Origin: Chloroflexota bacterium
GTDB taxonomy: Bacteria > Chloroflexota > Dehalococcoidia > SZUA-161 > SpSt-899
Assembly: GCA_013203045.1 (NCBI GenBank)
Contig: JABMQN010000261.1
Span: 1-51,553, forward strand
DNA length: 51,553 nt
Direction: 5' to 3'
Below, in pieces: positions 1 to 9,274 of this stretch. The position numbers and the translations under genes are program-made. Within the stretch, counting starts at the first letter, position 1. Each line of letters begins with the position of its first letter. Under the pieces are notes generated by a model that was not told the origin of the DNA, did not search any database, and saw only the letters and a list, made by a program, of their open reading frames with translations.

Positions 1-128
1 AGTGCTCTGAGGAATTTCACATCGATCTCCGAAAATCCCAGCAAGTCCTGTGCCCTAAGTGTGGCGAGACGAAATTCGAGTATGTTTCTGGCAGGGAATA
101 CAGTGTAGACAGCATGGAGATAGTGTGA
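1..128 (+). CDS. hypA: Hydrogenase nickel incorporation protein HypA, C-terminal end (5' truncated by the window edge)
   Basis: Only the last 41 residues are present, read from base 3 to the TGA at 126-128. They contain the second half of the HypA zinc ribbon: a single Cys at the edge (probably the second Cys of the first CxxC pair), then CPKCG, followed by the family's closing pattern SGREYSVDSMEIV. HypA is the nickel metallochaperone that works with HypB in [NiFe]-hydrogenase maturation. hypB starts 25 bases downstream on the same strand, which is the usual pairing. The start and nickel-binding N-terminus lie outside the window. Confidence 0.88.
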   Translation, partial: CSEEFHIDLRKSQQVLCPKCGETKFEYVSGREYSVDSMEIV

Positions 129-153
129 CAGGGGAACAATCACATCACAGGGG

Positions 154-840
154 GTGTTGCTAATAGATGAAATCCGGTTAATCGAGGTCAAAGAGAATAT
201 ACTCTCTGATAATGAATCCCTGGCAGGCGAGTTAAGAGATAAACTACGCCACATGAGCACTTTCATGCTCAACCTGATGTCGTCCCCGGGATCTGGCAAA
301 ACCAGCCTGATTCTCCGGACCATCGATGCGCTTAAAAACGAGTTTCGTATTGGGATAATTGAGGCAGATATCGACTCGATGGTCGATTCCGAGAAGGTAG
401 CCGAACGTGGAGCGAAAGCTGTTCAATTGAGAACGGGTGGGTTTTGTCACGTAGATGCGACGATGGTGTCGCAAGGGCTGGATGCCTTGAATCCGCAGGA
501 CTTTGATCTGATCATCATTGAAAATGTGGGCAATTTGGTGTGCCCGGCAGAGTTCGAGACAGGAGCCATAAAAAAGGCAATGATTCTCAGCGTACCCGAG
601 GGCGATGATAAACCGTTGAAGTACCCGTTAATGTTCAGCGTGTGCGATGCACTTGTGGTGAACAAGATCGATGCGATGGGCATCTTTGATTTCGATATCG
701 AGGCAATGAAGCAGAAAGTTCAGGTGCTGAATCCCGATATCGAAATCATCCCGGTGTCGTGTAAGACCGGAGAAGGGATAGATGATTGGATAAACTGGAT
801 TAGAAATGAAATCAAAGGTGTCCTTAATCCACCTTCTTAA
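154..840 (+). CDS. hypB: Hydrogenase nickel incorporation GTPase HypB
   Basis: This 228-residue SIMIBI-class GTPase inserts nickel into the [NiFe]-hydrogenase large subunit with HypA. The P-loop SSPGSGKT is at residues 43-50. The metal-site segment GGFCHVDA (Cys98, His99) and NVGNLVCPAEF (Cys130) match the HypB dimer-interface metal site, and NKID is the guanine-specificity motif. The N-terminal CxxCGC high-affinity nickel motif and His-rich stretch of some HypBs are absent, which is common. The start is GTG; an in-frame TAG at 121 limits upstream alternatives, and TTG at 157 is possible. It follows hypA in an apparent operon, implying a hydrogenase elsewhere in the genome. Confidence 0.95.
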   Translation: MLLIDEIRLIEVKENILSDNESLAGELRDKLRHMSTFMLNLMSSPGSGKTSLILRTIDALKNEFRIGIIEADIDSMVDSEKVAERGAKAVQLRTGGFCHVDATMVSQGLDALNPQDFDLIIIENVGNLVCPAEFETGAIKKAMILSVPEGDDKPLKYPLMFSVCDALVVNKIDAMGIFDFDIEAMKQKVQVLNPDIEIIPVSCKTGEGIDDWINWIRNEIKGVLNPPS

Positions 841-863
841 CACCTTATTCCAACTCAATCGTT

Positions 864-889
864 AGGAGTCAACCAATTGCACTCCCCTT
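864..889 (+). terminator. Weak hairpin after hypB
   Basis: AGGAGT pairs with ACTCC(c)CT across an 11-base loop and is followed by TTATC. The stem is short and the T-tract poor, so this is only a possible terminator. Nothing else stands out between hypB and uvrA. Confidence 0.3.
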
Positions 890-1044
890 TATCAAAAGAC
901 CCATACTTCAAAAACGAGTACGCAGCAGTCACAATTATTCACCGTGCTGTTCATTTCCTCTTCTGAGCATCATTTTATGTAAACAACAGCTACGCCCTGT
1001 CAAGCTCTGCCATTCTCTGATAAAATGAACCTGCTGGAACTATT

Positions 1045-3897
1045 ATGTCCCTCGATTCTATATTTATTAAAGGTGCTCGCGAGCACAACCTCAAGAACAT
1101 CGACGTTACCATCCCCAGAGATAAACTGGTGGTCATCACCGGTGTATCCGGATCAGGGAAAAGTTCGCTTGCTTTCGATACCATCTACGCTGAGGGACAG
1201 CGCCGTTATGTCGAGTCACTTTCGGCCTACGCTCGCCAGTTCCTCGGCCGGATGGAAAAGCCGGAAGTGGACTATATCGAAGGGCTGAGTCCGGCAATCT
1301 CTATAGATCAAAAGCGGACCAGCCGAAATCCCCGCTCCATCGTCGGCACGGTCACCGAAATATATGATTACCTCCGACTGCTCTTTGCCCGAGTGGGCCA
1401 TCCCCATTGCCCTCAATGCGGTCGAGAAATCTCCCGTCAAACCGTGCAACAGATCGTTGACTCCATTCTCGAACTACCGGAAGGCCGGCGCTTTATGGTA
1501 ATGGCTCCCGTAGTCAGGGACCGCAAAGGTGAATACCAGTCGGTTTTCGAAGACCTCAGAAAGAGCGGCTATGTACGAGTACGGGTGGATGGAGAGATAA
1601 GAGACCTGGCCGAGGAATTCAACCTGGAGAAATACAAACGCCACACGATTGAGGTAGTAGTGGATCGATTGGTATCCGGAGACAGCGAACAGGCAGGAAG
1701 GCTAGCCGATTCAGTGGAGACAGCATTGAAGCTGGCAGGCGGTATTGTCCTGATCTCAATTATCGATGGCGAGGAGTCACTGTTCAGTGAACATTTTGCC
1801 TGTCCGGTTTGCGGAATAAGCATCGAAGAAATCGAACCGAGAACTTTTAGTTTCAATTCGCCCCACGGCGCTTGTCCGGACTGTACCGGACTTGGCACTA
1901 AATCGGAGATCGATCCCATACTCGTTGTTCCCGATAGAAACCTCTCACTGGACGAAGGGGCCATCCTGCCCTGGGCCAGATCGGGTTCCATGAGCTACTG
2001 GTATGCTTACCAGATCAACGACCTGGCACACAACCACGGCTTTTCCACTCGTGTTCCCGTTAAGGATTTAACCGAAGAACAGTTTGATCTGGTTCTATAT
2101 GGAGAGCAGGGTGAACGAGTGAAATATCGCAATCAGTTCGGCCAGGTTCGAGAGCGTTCAGTCGGTTTCGAAGGTATTATCCCAAACCTTGCCCGACGAT
2201 ACAGAGAGACTGAAAGTGAGTATTCCCGTGCTGACATCGAACGGTTCATGAGTTCCCATCCGTGTCCGACCTGTAATGGGCAACGCCTCAAACCCGAAGC
2301 TCTGGCAATGATCATTGGTAAATTGAATATCACACAGGTAACGGCCTTTTCTATCGCCAAAGCTCTGGAGTGGATTGACCAACTGGACGGGCCAAATGGA
2401 AAGAAAAAGAAACCTGTACTTTCCCCACGCGAACAGACGATTGCCGAGCAGATATTAAAAGAGATTCGATCCCGGCTTGGATTCCTGATGAATGTGGGCC
2501 TCGACTATCTCACTCTGGATCGACCCGCAGGATCGCTTTCCGGGGGTGAATCGGCACGAATTCGTCTTGCTACACAGATCGGAAGCGGGCTGATGGGTGT
2601 ACTCTATATTTGTGACGAACCCACGGTCGGTCTTCACCCGGTTGACGGGGCTCGACTCATCAAAACTCTCAAGAACCTGCGAGACTTGGGCAATACTATT
2701 TTGATCGTCGAACACGATGAAGCCATGATGCAAGCCGCAGATTGGATTGTAGATCTCGGACCCGGCGCTGGCGAGCATGGAGGACAACTCGTTGCCACGG
2801 GCCCAATAGATGAGATTAAACGGTGTTCCGATTCAATCACCGGTCAATACCTGAGTGGAACCAAAGAGATCCCGTTGCCCGAAAAACGGCGCGCTGGTTC
2901 CGGGAATGAACTCATCATCAAAGGGGCCCGCGAGAATAACCTCCAGAACATCGATGTCCAAATCCCGCTGGGGGCATTTATCTGCATTACCGGCGTCTCC
3001 GGTAGCGGCAAGAGCACTCTCATTGATGAAATCCTGCACAAGAAACTGGCCCAGGTTTTCTATAGAGCGAAAGAGAAGCCAGGCGATTTCGATGAGATCC
3101 TGGGCATTGAGCATATCGATAAAGTAGTGGATATCGATCAGTCTCCCATTGGGCGCACTCCGCGATCGAATCCCGCCACTTATACCGGAGCCTTCACTCG
3201 CATTCGAGAGTTGTTCGCCACCGCTCCCGAAGCCCGGGCACGCGGTTACAAACCTGGCCGATTCTCGTTCAATGTGAAAGGCGGACGCTGTGAGGCGTGC
3301 CGTGGAGAGGGATATAATCAGATCGAAATGCAATTCCTGCCCGATGTCACCGTACCCTGCGAAATATGTCATGGCAAACGCTACAATCGGGAAGCGCTTG
3401 AGATTCGCTTCAAAGGTAAAACTATAGCCGAAGTCCTGGCCATGACAGTCCAGGAGGCATACGAGTTCTTTGAGAACTTCCCGGTTCTGAAAACGAAGTT
3501 CGGCACTTTGAAAGATGTGGGACTTGGCTATATCCGCCTGGGTCAACCAGCAACAACTCTCTCTGGCGGCGAAGCTCAACGGGTGAAGCTGGCAACGGAG
3601 CTTTCCAAACGTGCCACCGGAAAAACGCTGTACATCCTCGATGAGCCAACCACAGGTCTCTCATTCCACGATGTGGCTGCCTTGCTCAAGGTCCTGCAAA
3701 GGCTGGTGGATGCAGGTAATACCGTTGTGCTGATTGAACATCATCTGGACCTCATTAAGTGCGCCGATTGGATCATCGATCTCGGTCCGGGTGGAGGCGA
3801 TCGCGGTGGCAACATTGTAGCCACCGGTACACCAGAGAAGATCGTTAAATCCAAGAAGTCTTCCACCGGACAATACCTCAAAGAAGTTCTACGCTAA
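1045..3897 (+). CDS. uvrA: Excinuclease ABC subunit A (UvrA)
   Basis: This is the damage-recognition ATPase of nucleotide excision repair, which loads UvrB onto lesions. At 950 residues it is full length for the family. It shows two ABC ATPase modules: Walker [10 protein letters not shown] near residue 33 and GVSGSGKST in the second half, with signatures [14 protein letters not shown] and [14 protein letters not shown] and Walker B segments [10 protein letters not shown] and [10 protein letters not shown]. Cysteine pairs for the zinc modules are present: CPQCG; CPVCG with CPDC; and in the C-terminal half CEAC with CEICHGKRY. The ATG at 1045 starts the conserved N-terminus. The gene stands alone, with uvrB and uvrC not adjacent, which is normal. 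Confidence 0.98.
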   Translation: MSLDSIFIKGAREHNLKNIDVTIPRDKLVVITGVSGSGKSSLAFDTIYAEGQRRYVESLSAYARQFLGRMEKPEVDYIEGLSPAISIDQKRTSRNPRSIVGTVTEIYDYLRLLFARVGHPHCPQCGREISRQTVQQIVDSILELPEGRRFMVMAPVVRDRKGEYQSVFEDLRKSGYVRVRVDGEIRDLAEEFNLEKYKRHTIEVVVDRLVSGDSEQAGRLADSVETALKLAGGIVLISIIDGEESLFSEHFACPVCGISIEEIEPRTFSFNSPHGACPDCTGLGTKSEIDPILVVPDRNLSLDEGAILPWARSGSMSYWYAYQINDLAHNHGFSTRVPVKDLTEEQFDLVLYGEQGERVKYRNQFGQVRERSVGFEGIIPNLARRYRETESEYSRADIERFMSSHPCPTCNGQRLKPEALAMIIGKLNITQVTAFSIAKALEWIDQLDGPNGKKKKPVLSPREQTIAEQILKEIRSRLGFLMNVGLDYLTLDRPAGSLSGGESARIRLATQIGSGLMGVLYICDEPTVGLHPVDGARLIKTLKNLRDLGNTILIVEHDEAMMQAADWIVDLGPGAGEHGGQLVATGPIDEIKRCSDSITGQYLSGTKEIPLPEKRRAGSGNELIIKGARENNLQNIDVQIPLGAFICITGVSGSGKSTLIDEILHKKLAQVFYRAKEKPGDFDEILGIEHIDKVVDIDQSPIGRTPRSNPATYTGAFTRIRELFATAPEARARGYKPGRFSFNVKGGRCEACRGEGYNQIEMQFLPDVTVPCEICHGKRYNREALEIRFKGKTIAEVLAMTVQEAYEFFENFPVLKTKFGTLKDVGLGYIRLGQPATTLSGGEAQRVKLATELSKRATGKTLYILDEPTTGLSFHDVAALLKVLQRLVDAGNTVVLIEHHLDLIKCADWIIDLGPGGGDRGGNIVATGTPEKIVKSKKSSTGQYLKEVLR

Positions 3898-3954
3898 CAA
3901 CCCTGCCCGCGTGATACCATCCAACCGGTATCTGGCAAATGCGACATATCTACT

Positions 3955-5172
3955 ATGAATAACGCAGAATTCAACACACCTCAAAACGAAGCTGGAAGCA
4001 ATGGTATTTACCACGGCTGGGTAGTCGTAGCAGCAGGCTTCGTGCTGGTTCTTGTCCTGTATGGTGCATACTACTCATTTGGCGTGTTCAAAAATCCAAT
4101 ATTGGATGACCTCGGCTGGTCCGATACTGCATACTCCGGAGCTCATGCTGTCTACCTTGTGGTTCACGGTGTGCTTGCCATCATCCTGGGACGCTTCAGT
4201 GATAAATATGGACCACGCTGGGTGGTGACATTCGGCGTGATATTGATAGCACTGGGATATGGATTGATCTCACAGATAAATGCTCCCTGGCAGTTTTATA
4301 TTTACCTCGGTCTATTAATAGGCATCGGTATGGGAGCTGCTTACGTTCCCCCTCTGGTGACTGTGGCCAAGTGGTTCGATGCGAGGAGAGGCCTGGCACT
4401 AGGCGTGGCAGCCGCTGGAGTGGGTGTGGGACAGATCGCATTACCACCACTTCTAAAATTGCTCATCAACGAGATTGGCTGGAGAGACTCGCTTCTGGTG
4501 ATGGCAGCGATGACTTGTGTATTGGGAATCGCTGCGGCGCTCGTTCTTAAAAACCCACCAAACCCCACCAATAATAAGATCGAAATCCCAACCAGGAAAG
4601 CAATCAGGACACAATCGTTCTGGTTCTTGCTTTGCGTTTTCGCCTGTCTCGTTTTCGGTACCAATATGATAATGCAGCACCTGGAGCCACATGTTGAAGA
4701 TAGCGGAATCGGCGATATTCCCTCTGCGCTTGTTATTACCATTATCGGCATTAGTGGAATCTGCGGACGAATTCTAAGCGGCTATACTGCAGACAAAATC
4801 GGTAACAAGATAACTGCATCTGTATGCCTGGGATTGCAGGTCATTGTATTTTATTGGTTATTCAAAGCGGATCAATTATGGGCCTTTTATGTTATCGCGA
4901 TGCTTTACGGACTAGGCTACGGCGGAACCCTGCCACTCATCGTAAAGATGAGTTCTGAGTTTTTTGGCACGATGTCAGGCGGTACAATCTTTGGGGTACT
5001 TTTAGCCGGAGCTTCGATCGGAGGCGCTGCCGGTGTCCTTTCGACCGGTATCATCCACGATGTTACCGACGAGTATTTGTGGGCCTTTTTCACAGCCGGT
5101 ACCGTAATCGTAGTTGCTTCCATCTTCAACTTGATTCTGAAGCCACCTGCGAATTCACAATCTGATGCCTAG
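3955..5172 (+). CDS. MFS transporter, OxlT/monocarboxylate-transporter-like
   Basis: This 405-residue protein has about 12 predicted membrane helices, the size and pattern of the Major Facilitator Superfamily. The N-terminal segment NGIYHGWVVVAAGFVL and the loop GRFSDKYGPRW after helix 2 (the MFS A-motif region) resemble the oxalate/formate antiporter and monocarboxylate transporter branch. A second loop in the C-terminal half, GRILSGYTADKIGNK, repeats the motif as expected for the internal duplication. The substrate cannot be read from the sequence; small carboxylates are typical of relatives. It follows uvrA by 57 bases with no strong ribosome-binding site and is followed by a hairpin. Confidence 0.85.
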   Translation: MNNAEFNTPQNEAGSNGIYHGWVVVAAGFVLVLVLYGAYYSFGVFKNPILDDLGWSDTAYSGAHAVYLVVHGVLAIILGRFSDKYGPRWVVTFGVILIALGYGLISQINAPWQFYIYLGLLIGIGMGAAYVPPLVTVAKWFDARRGLALGVAAAGVGVGQIALPPLLKLLINEIGWRDSLLVMAAMTCVLGIAAALVLKNPPNPTNNKIEIPTRKAIRTQSFWFLLCVFACLVFGTNMIMQHLEPHVEDSGIGDIPSALVITIIGISGICGRILSGYTADKIGNKITASVCLGLQVIVFYWLFKADQLWAFYVIAMLYGLGYGGTLPLIVKMSSEFFGTMSGGTIFGVLLAGASIGGAAGVLSTGIIHDVTDEYLWAFFTAGTVIVVASIFNLILKPPANSQSDA

Positions 5173-5224
5173 TACGATCATGTCATTGACAACTTTCATG
5201 GCCAACCGTTATTCTATTAATAGT

Positions 5225-5263
5225 CTCCCATCATGTAACTAATGTTGCATGGTGGGGAGTTTA
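5225..5263 (+). terminator. Hairpin after the MFS gene
   Basis: CTCCCATCATG pairs imperfectly with CATGGTGGGGAG and is followed by TTTAT. It lies about 50 bases after the MFS stop codon, as expected for a Rho-independent terminator. Confidence 0.5.
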
Positions 5264-5295
5264 TGTAAATAACACACGGAAAGGGTACCTAATAC

Positions 5296-5646
5296 GTGAA
5301 AAGGTTTCTGAGCACCATATCGATAGTAATAGCGAGCTTAACAATTGGTTATATTTTTGTTTTCAGTTGGATCGTCGGGCATTTAGCAGGCAAATTCGGT
5401 GGCGGTAAAGCAGAGGGAACCGGCGGAAGAGTAAAATCAATCATCATTCCGATTGGTACGAGATGGAAGCTCCATCTGCATCATTGGCTTTGCTCCCTGA
5501 GCCTGATGAGTGCCATCGCTGCTTCCGGATTCTTTGTCCTCGGGCCACATGTAACATACGGGTTCCTGGGAGGTCTGGCTTTCCAAGGTATTTATTGTTA
5601 TGACGACTGGCACAGAGTCGTGGTCAGGCGTCGCCGGTTCTTATAA
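5296..5646 (+). CDS. Small membrane protein of unknown function
   Basis: The product is 116 residues with a GTG start preceded by GGAAAGGG. There is one clear hydrophobic helix at residues 7-30 and two more hydrophobic segments around 62-80 and 83-98. Between them is a basic stretch with the striking run KLHLHHW, and the C-terminus is Arg-rich (VVVRRRRFL). His-rich HLHHW next to a membrane segment could bind a metal or a lipid headgroup, but I recognise no family. It is followed by a strong terminator, so it ends its transcript. Confidence 0.65.
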   Translation: MKRFLSTISIVIASLTIGYIFVFSWIVGHLAGKFGGGKAEGTGGRVKSIIIPIGTRWKLHLHHWLCSLSLMSAIAASGFFVLGPHVTYGFLGGLAFQGIYCYDDWHRVVVRRRRFL

Positions 5647-5680
5647 CCCCAACTCTTAAAGCAACAACACTATTGACAGA

Positions 5681-5717
5681 AAAAGCAGGGACAATTTTCA
5701 GTGATCCCTGCTTTTTT
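5681..5717 (+). terminator. Rho-independent terminator
   Basis: AAAAAGCAGGGA pairs perfectly with TCCCTGCTTTTTT across a 13-base loop and ends in six Ts. It terminates the small membrane protein gene. Confidence 0.9.
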
Positions 5718-5823
5718 CATTTTGAAATTCCACTTCTTTAACCATAGGACAATGCTCACTGAAAACTTCTCTTGCTAGCATTCGGCAATGAATCGACCCT
5801 TCTTGTTGCATTCACGTTACTAA

Positions 5824-6072
5824 GCAAGCGTTTTTAATCCTGAAAATGAGGCTTGTCACCACCTGAGTGCAAACCTTGCTTTCAACCTCAATCAACTCTT
5901 CAACTACCAATCAAATTTCAACTCAACTATCACCCTGTATAGGGACAACCTGTTGGAGTCAGATCCGCTCTATGCACCTGATATAGCGCGTGCCAAACTG
6001 GATAATGGCCTGAATACGCTATCGATTCGCCCGGGACGTTCTGTCTATATACGTTATCGGCTGGAACTATGA
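5824..6072 (+). pseudogene. Open frame without a start codon; outer-membrane beta-barrel C-terminus-like remnant (tentative)
   Basis: This frame is open for 82 codons between a TAA at 5821 and a TGA at 6070, with no ATG, GTG or TTG start preceded by a ribosome-binding site. Its end reads like alternating beta-strands closing on aromatic and basic residues: NSTITLYRDNLLESDPLY, then LDNGLNTLSIRPGRSVYIRY and a final LEL. TonB-dependent receptors commonly end on such a PGRSVYxxxRxx-type strand. Such a protein would be foreign to a monoderm Chloroflexota cell, so this may be a transferred fragment or chance. The rest of the 480-base gap to the DUF1624 gene holds the terminator above and nothing else recognisable. 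Confidence 0.25.
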
Positions 6073-6127
6073 TCCACATTCCGCAAAGCCAATCAACAGC
6101 CACGTGGCAGCAGGATGACAATTGTTC

Positions 6128-6859
6128 TCAGTGGGTAGCAGTATAATACGCCCAAACCAATCCCATCAATAACGGAAGGTGTGTCAGATAGATAATCAGT
6201 GAGTGGCGCCCTAAAAACTGCAAGCCTCTTACTGGTGGAATCGCCGGAGCATGCCACCAGCGATGAGCGCCAATGTGGTAGGCCACGATACCCAGCAGAA
6301 CATATCCCACCCACGGAAACAGAGGCCAATAGTCAAATGGTGCATGATCCAACTCAATCCAGGGCAACGTCATATCCCACCCAAAATAGGACACCAGTAT
6401 GACAAGGGAAACCACCAGTGCAATTTTTGGGAACCGGATCAATGGCAGAGCCACTAGACTACTTACTGCAATACAATGGAGAACCCCAAAATAGACCCAG
6501 CTTTCTGCATAGGCACAGTATGTGGCCAAACTAACCAGAAATGCCGCCCCTCCCACCCGAGCTTCGCGGCGCCAAAAGCTACTCCAACGCATGCCCTTTG
6601 CATTGGCCATACACAGCGATATCCCTACACAGGTTAAAAAAATAATAATACCAACCCTTTGAGTCAATAACAGGGGCCATTCAAACAGGCTACCATTCGG
6701 GATATACCGGTAATACGCCAGATCATAGGCAAAGTGAAATATGATCATCAACACGACGCCTATGCCACGCAGCTGATCCACCACAGGAAAACGGGTGGTT
6801 GGCAGATGTGGGCGAAGCGTGTTTGCCTCTGAGGCATATTTCGATACACCATTATTCAT
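6128..6859 (-). CDS. DUF1624 / heparan-alpha-glucosaminide N-acetyltransferase-like membrane protein
   Basis: This 243-residue polytopic protein has about seven hydrophobic helices. The N-terminal pattern FPVVDQLRGIGVVLMIIFHFAYDL (seen around residues 24-47) is the hallmark of DUF1624/HGSNAT-like catalytic domains, where the conserved His and Asp of HFAYDL lie in the first helix. Later segments GIIIFLTCVGISL and SLIIYLTHLPLL are also typical of membrane acyltransferases. In characterised relatives an acetyl group crosses the membrane onto a sugar; the substrate here is unknown. It is a single gene with a weak ribosome-binding site, convergent to the upstream plus-strand genes. Confidence 0.8.
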   Translation of the reverse strand: MNNGVSKYASEANTLRPHLPTTRFPVVDQLRGIGVVLMIIFHFAYDLAYYRYIPNGSLFEWPLLLTQRVGIIIFLTCVGISLCMANAKGMRWSSFWRREARVGGAAFLVSLATYCAYAESWVYFGVLHCIAVSSLVALPLIRFPKIALVVSLVILVSYFGWDMTLPWIELDHAPFDYWPLFPWVGYVLLGIVAYHIGAHRWWHAPAIPPVRGLQFLGRHSLIIYLTHLPLLMGLVWAYYTATH

Positions 6860-6926
6860 CGCTTGACGTACTCCAGCTCACGGCATCCGAATGATCTATA
6901 CTCCATAGAGAGATTCTATGAAACAA

Positions 6927-6956
6927 AAGGGGAACACCTCAAAAGGCATTCCCCTT
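6927..6956 (-). terminator. Terminator of the Cache-HAMP gene
   Basis: On the minus strand AAGGGGAA pairs with TTCCCCTT across a 14-base loop and runs into TTGTTTC. It lies about 30 bases after the stop codon of the sensor gene. Confidence 0.7.
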
Positions 6957-6987
6957 GGTTATCAATGGACCAACCTAACCTTGCCCC

Positions 6988-8226
6988 TTAATCTTCGTCT
7001 TCAGACAAGAACTTAACTGCCGTCACCATACGGCCAAAGCTCGCTGCCAGATCGCCAATCTCGTCATCTGACTTGACATCAACATTGACATCGAGATCGC
7101 CCATGCTAACCTTTTCAGCTGCATCGCTGAGCTGAGTAATAGGCCTGGTAATACCACGGCTCAGATAGACAGATATACCCAAAACCACAATAAATACCAC
7201 AATGACCACAATTACAAGCATAAAAATCGTACTTTTCGTGTTCTCCTTAAGATCGTCCTCCAGATCCTGCAAACTATCCAGAGAAGCAAAAGCTATATCC
7301 GCACCCTGTTCTACCATCACCGTCCAACCAAGACCGCCAAACTCAGGGTAATTGATATCGATTGATTCGTTCGCCGCGCGTGCATAACCTGCTACCACTT
7401 TATCTGTGATAACATAATCGGGCTCAATAACTTTGACATCATCTGTGATCTCGTCTAAAACTTCCTTTTCTGACTGGCTCCACGTTATATCGGGCATGTT
7501 GTAACGTTTTTTCTCTTCAGAATCAGTAATAAGAGTGCCTTTGCTGTTCCATACTACTACTCTGTTACCGGTAACTTTCTTCTCATACTCCTGCGCCAAG
7601 GAAAGAGGATGGATCTTCACTATCCCGACTACTACACCGACAGCCTCATCTGCATTAAGATCATCGACTCTAACAGCTATTTCCACAAGGTATGATGGTT
7701 CAATCCCTCCCCCCAGAGTTACATCGCTTACATGCACACGATTTTGTTCAGCTAGTTTCACGGAAGGACTAATCGATTCCGTATCCGGTCTGTTGTTACC
7801 AGTGATAACCTGCGTCACCACATTATCCGAGAGGTCGACGAGATATGCATAATCAAAGTACGTAGTACCAGATATTTCCTCTCCAAGATACTTGTAGGCC
7901 TCGGAGTCATCATCCGATGAACTCCGGGCAGCATTCACAACAGCTGCTTTACCAGCCCAATTATCAACATCCTTTATCCGTTCTGCTATTTCCTTCTCCA
8001 TGTCATAAGACAGAAGCCAGGCAAGACCTGCTTTATTAGCACCAACTGTATCCTTTTCTAACGCCTCACGGCTAACGTCGACGCTCTCACTAGCCTTATC
8101 TTCCGCCGTTTTCATGCTGTTATATGCCAATACACCTACGAGAATCACCGGCAAGAGACTTACAATTAACATTTGCAAACTTACTTTCCCACGCAAGCTC
8201 TTAAAGAAAGGTCTCTGTTTCGCCAT
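6988..8226 (-). CDS. Cache-HAMP membrane sensor lacking an output domain
   Basis: This is a 412-residue inner-membrane protein: TM1 around 17-36, an extracytoplasmic double-Cache-like ligand-binding region around 40-325 (GTTYFDYAYLVDLSDNVV, GVVVGIVKIHPLS, GLGWTVMVEQ), TM2 around 332-355, then a HAMP domain from SRGITRPITQLSDAAE to about 405. It stops right after HAMP, with no methyl-accepting, kinase or cyclase domain. The terminator follows directly and no downstream frame carries a signalling domain, so this looks like the natural end. The start has a good site, GGAGG eight bases upstream. It may signal through a partner; its position next to the archaellum cluster suggests a taxis or expression role, by inference only. 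Confidence 0.85.
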   Translation of the reverse strand: MAKQRPFFKSLRGKVSLQMLIVSLLPVILVGVLAYNSMKTAEDKASESVDVSREALEKDTVGANKAGLAWLLSYDMEKEIAERIKDVDNWAGKAAVVNAARSSSDDDSEAYKYLGEEISGTTYFDYAYLVDLSDNVVTQVITGNNRPDTESISPSVKLAEQNRVHVSDVTLGGGIEPSYLVEIAVRVDDLNADEAVGVVVGIVKIHPLSLAQEYEKKVTGNRVVVWNSKGTLITDSEEKKRYNMPDITWSQSEKEVLDEITDDVKVIEPDYVITDKVVAGYARAANESIDINYPEFGGLGWTVMVEQGADIAFASLDSLQDLEDDLKENTKSTIFMLVIVVIVVFIVVLGISVYLSRGITRPITQLSDAAEKVSMGDLDVNVDVKSDDEIGDLAASFGRMVTAVKFLSEDED

Positions 8227-8381
8227 TTTTGTTCCTCCGCAACCAATTTCTTATTTGTTATCGCAATTGAAAAGCAAGACTACAAAATTGTCTGCCGAAC
8301 ACTTTATCGCCCGGTTCCCATCCTGCCATTAGCCCATCCCTGCAAGTTACGACGCTCACAAAAACCTCTTTTCTCTAAACA

Positions 8382-8611
8382 TCACTTCAGTGTCTTGACT
8401 TTGTCGCTGAAATCCTGTGCTTTAGCTTCATCCATCAGCAACTTGCCTGACGTGAAACACCATTTCGACAACTCATCCAGATGGCTTGGAGTCAGCTGAG
8501 ATCCATCTGCTACACCGTCTAGATGCCCGCTAATCTGCCGGTCCACAAATTTCTTTGCCCCGGACCCATGTATGTTTTAGTCAGTTCCACCACATCATCA
8601 TACAGAGCCAT
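8382..8611 (-). pseudogene. Frameshifted second copy of the 75-aa helical protein
   Basis: Read from the ATG at 8609-8611 (preceded by GAGGAG), the frame gives MALYDDVVELTKTYMGPG and then breaks. One missing base near 8557 restores KKFVDRQISGHL and then DELSKWCFTSGKLLMDEAKA to a TGA at 8382. This is closely similar to the intact gene at 8973-9200. The length of 230 bases fits 76 residues minus one base. It is either a recent pseudogene or a single-base sequencing or assembly error. Confidence 0.8.
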
Positions 8612-8668
8612 TTCCGCTATCTCCTCATGTCAAAATATCACGGGTAATAATATCACCTAGACTGAATC

Positions 8669-8875
8669 CTATTTTCGGCTGATTTTTGTGGCCTCAGATC
8701 GAATTTTGGTCACATCTTTCTCGCTAAAAAGCCTCCAGCCATTTCTGTCCTTTAGGCCAACATCAGGAAGGATTCCTTCCTTAATCCATCGAAACAATGT
8801 AGCTTTGCTTATTCCGGCTTTATTGCAAGCCTCGGCTGTTCTGTAGTAAGTTTGGCCCTTTATTTCTTTTGGCAT
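8669..8875 (-). CDS. Small MerR-type helix-turn-helix protein (copy 2)
   Basis: This 68-residue protein is essentially one winged-HTH domain of the MerR/excisionase type: TYYRTAEACNKAGISKATLF, then RWIKEGILPD and GWRLFSEKDVTKI. The helix-turn-helix (residues ~12-32) and the wing with Gly-Trp-Arg are both visible. MerR's C-terminal dimerisation coil and effector domain are missing. It has a strongly similar paralogue at 9275-9487, and each sits directly upstream of a copy of the 75-aa gene, so the pair duplicated as a unit. A site AGGGGT precedes the ATG. A DNA-binding regulator of nearby genes is plausible; the target is unknown. Confidence 0.8.
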   Translation of the reverse strand: MPKEIKGQTYYRTAEACNKAGISKATLFRWIKEGILPDVGLKDRNGWRLFSEKDVTKIRSEATKISRK

Positions 8876-8916
8876 ATGTCAATACCCCTTGTTTTTCTAC
8901 TTCACTTTTATTGCAA

Positions 8917-8958
8917 GCGCCGGCATAATCAATGACTTTTATCTGACTATGCCGGCGC
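8917..8958 (-). terminator. Hairpin after the 75-aa gene
   Basis: GCGCCGGCATA and TATGCCGGCGC form a perfect 11-bp stem around a 20-base loop, 15 bases after the stop codon on the minus strand. It is followed only by TTGCAATAAAAG, so termination may be partial. It separates the two duplicated cassettes. Confidence 0.6.
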
Positions 8959-8972
8959 GTCCCCCGCATCTA

Positions 8973-9200
8973 TTACTTCAGCGCCTTGACCTTATCGCTG
9001 AACTCCTGAGCTTTGGCTTCGTCCATCAGAAGTTTACCTGACGTGAAGCACCATTTGGCCAGCTCATCAACATGGCTCGCACCCAACCGGGACCCGTCTC
9101 CAATATCCAGGTGCCCGCTAATCTGCCGATCTACAAACTTTTTTGCTGCCGGCCCCATGTAGGTTTTTGCCAATTCAACAACGTTATCATATAGTGCCAT
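8973..9200 (-). CDS. 75-aa helical protein of unknown function (intact copy)
   Basis: The protein is small and soluble, predicted mostly alpha-helical, with a central YMGPAAKKFVDRQISGHL and an end KWCFTSGKLLMDEAKAQEF. The Gly-Pro-x-Ala turn followed by a basic helix recalls small helical modules attached to some bacterial signalling proteins, but I cannot name a family. GGGGG precedes the ATG. A frameshifted paralogue lies at 8382-8611. Each copy follows a MerR-like HTH gene, so the two products may work together, for example as regulator and antagonist. That is inference from the paired duplication. Confidence 0.7.
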   Translation of the reverse strand: MALYDNVVELAKTYMGPAAKKFVDRQISGHLDIGDGSRLGASHVDELAKWCFTSGKLLMDEAKAQEFSDKVKALK

Positions 9201-9274
9201 TGCTAATCCCCCTAATCTTCAAATACAAATCGTGCTGTCATTCCCGTGCGCCAAAGTTCCCTTCACCTTTTCCG

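Noticed and set aside
2833..3579. 248-codon open frame on the minus strand opposite uvrA
   Set aside because: It is a shadow of the second ATPase module of uvrA, with no start site or domain of its own.
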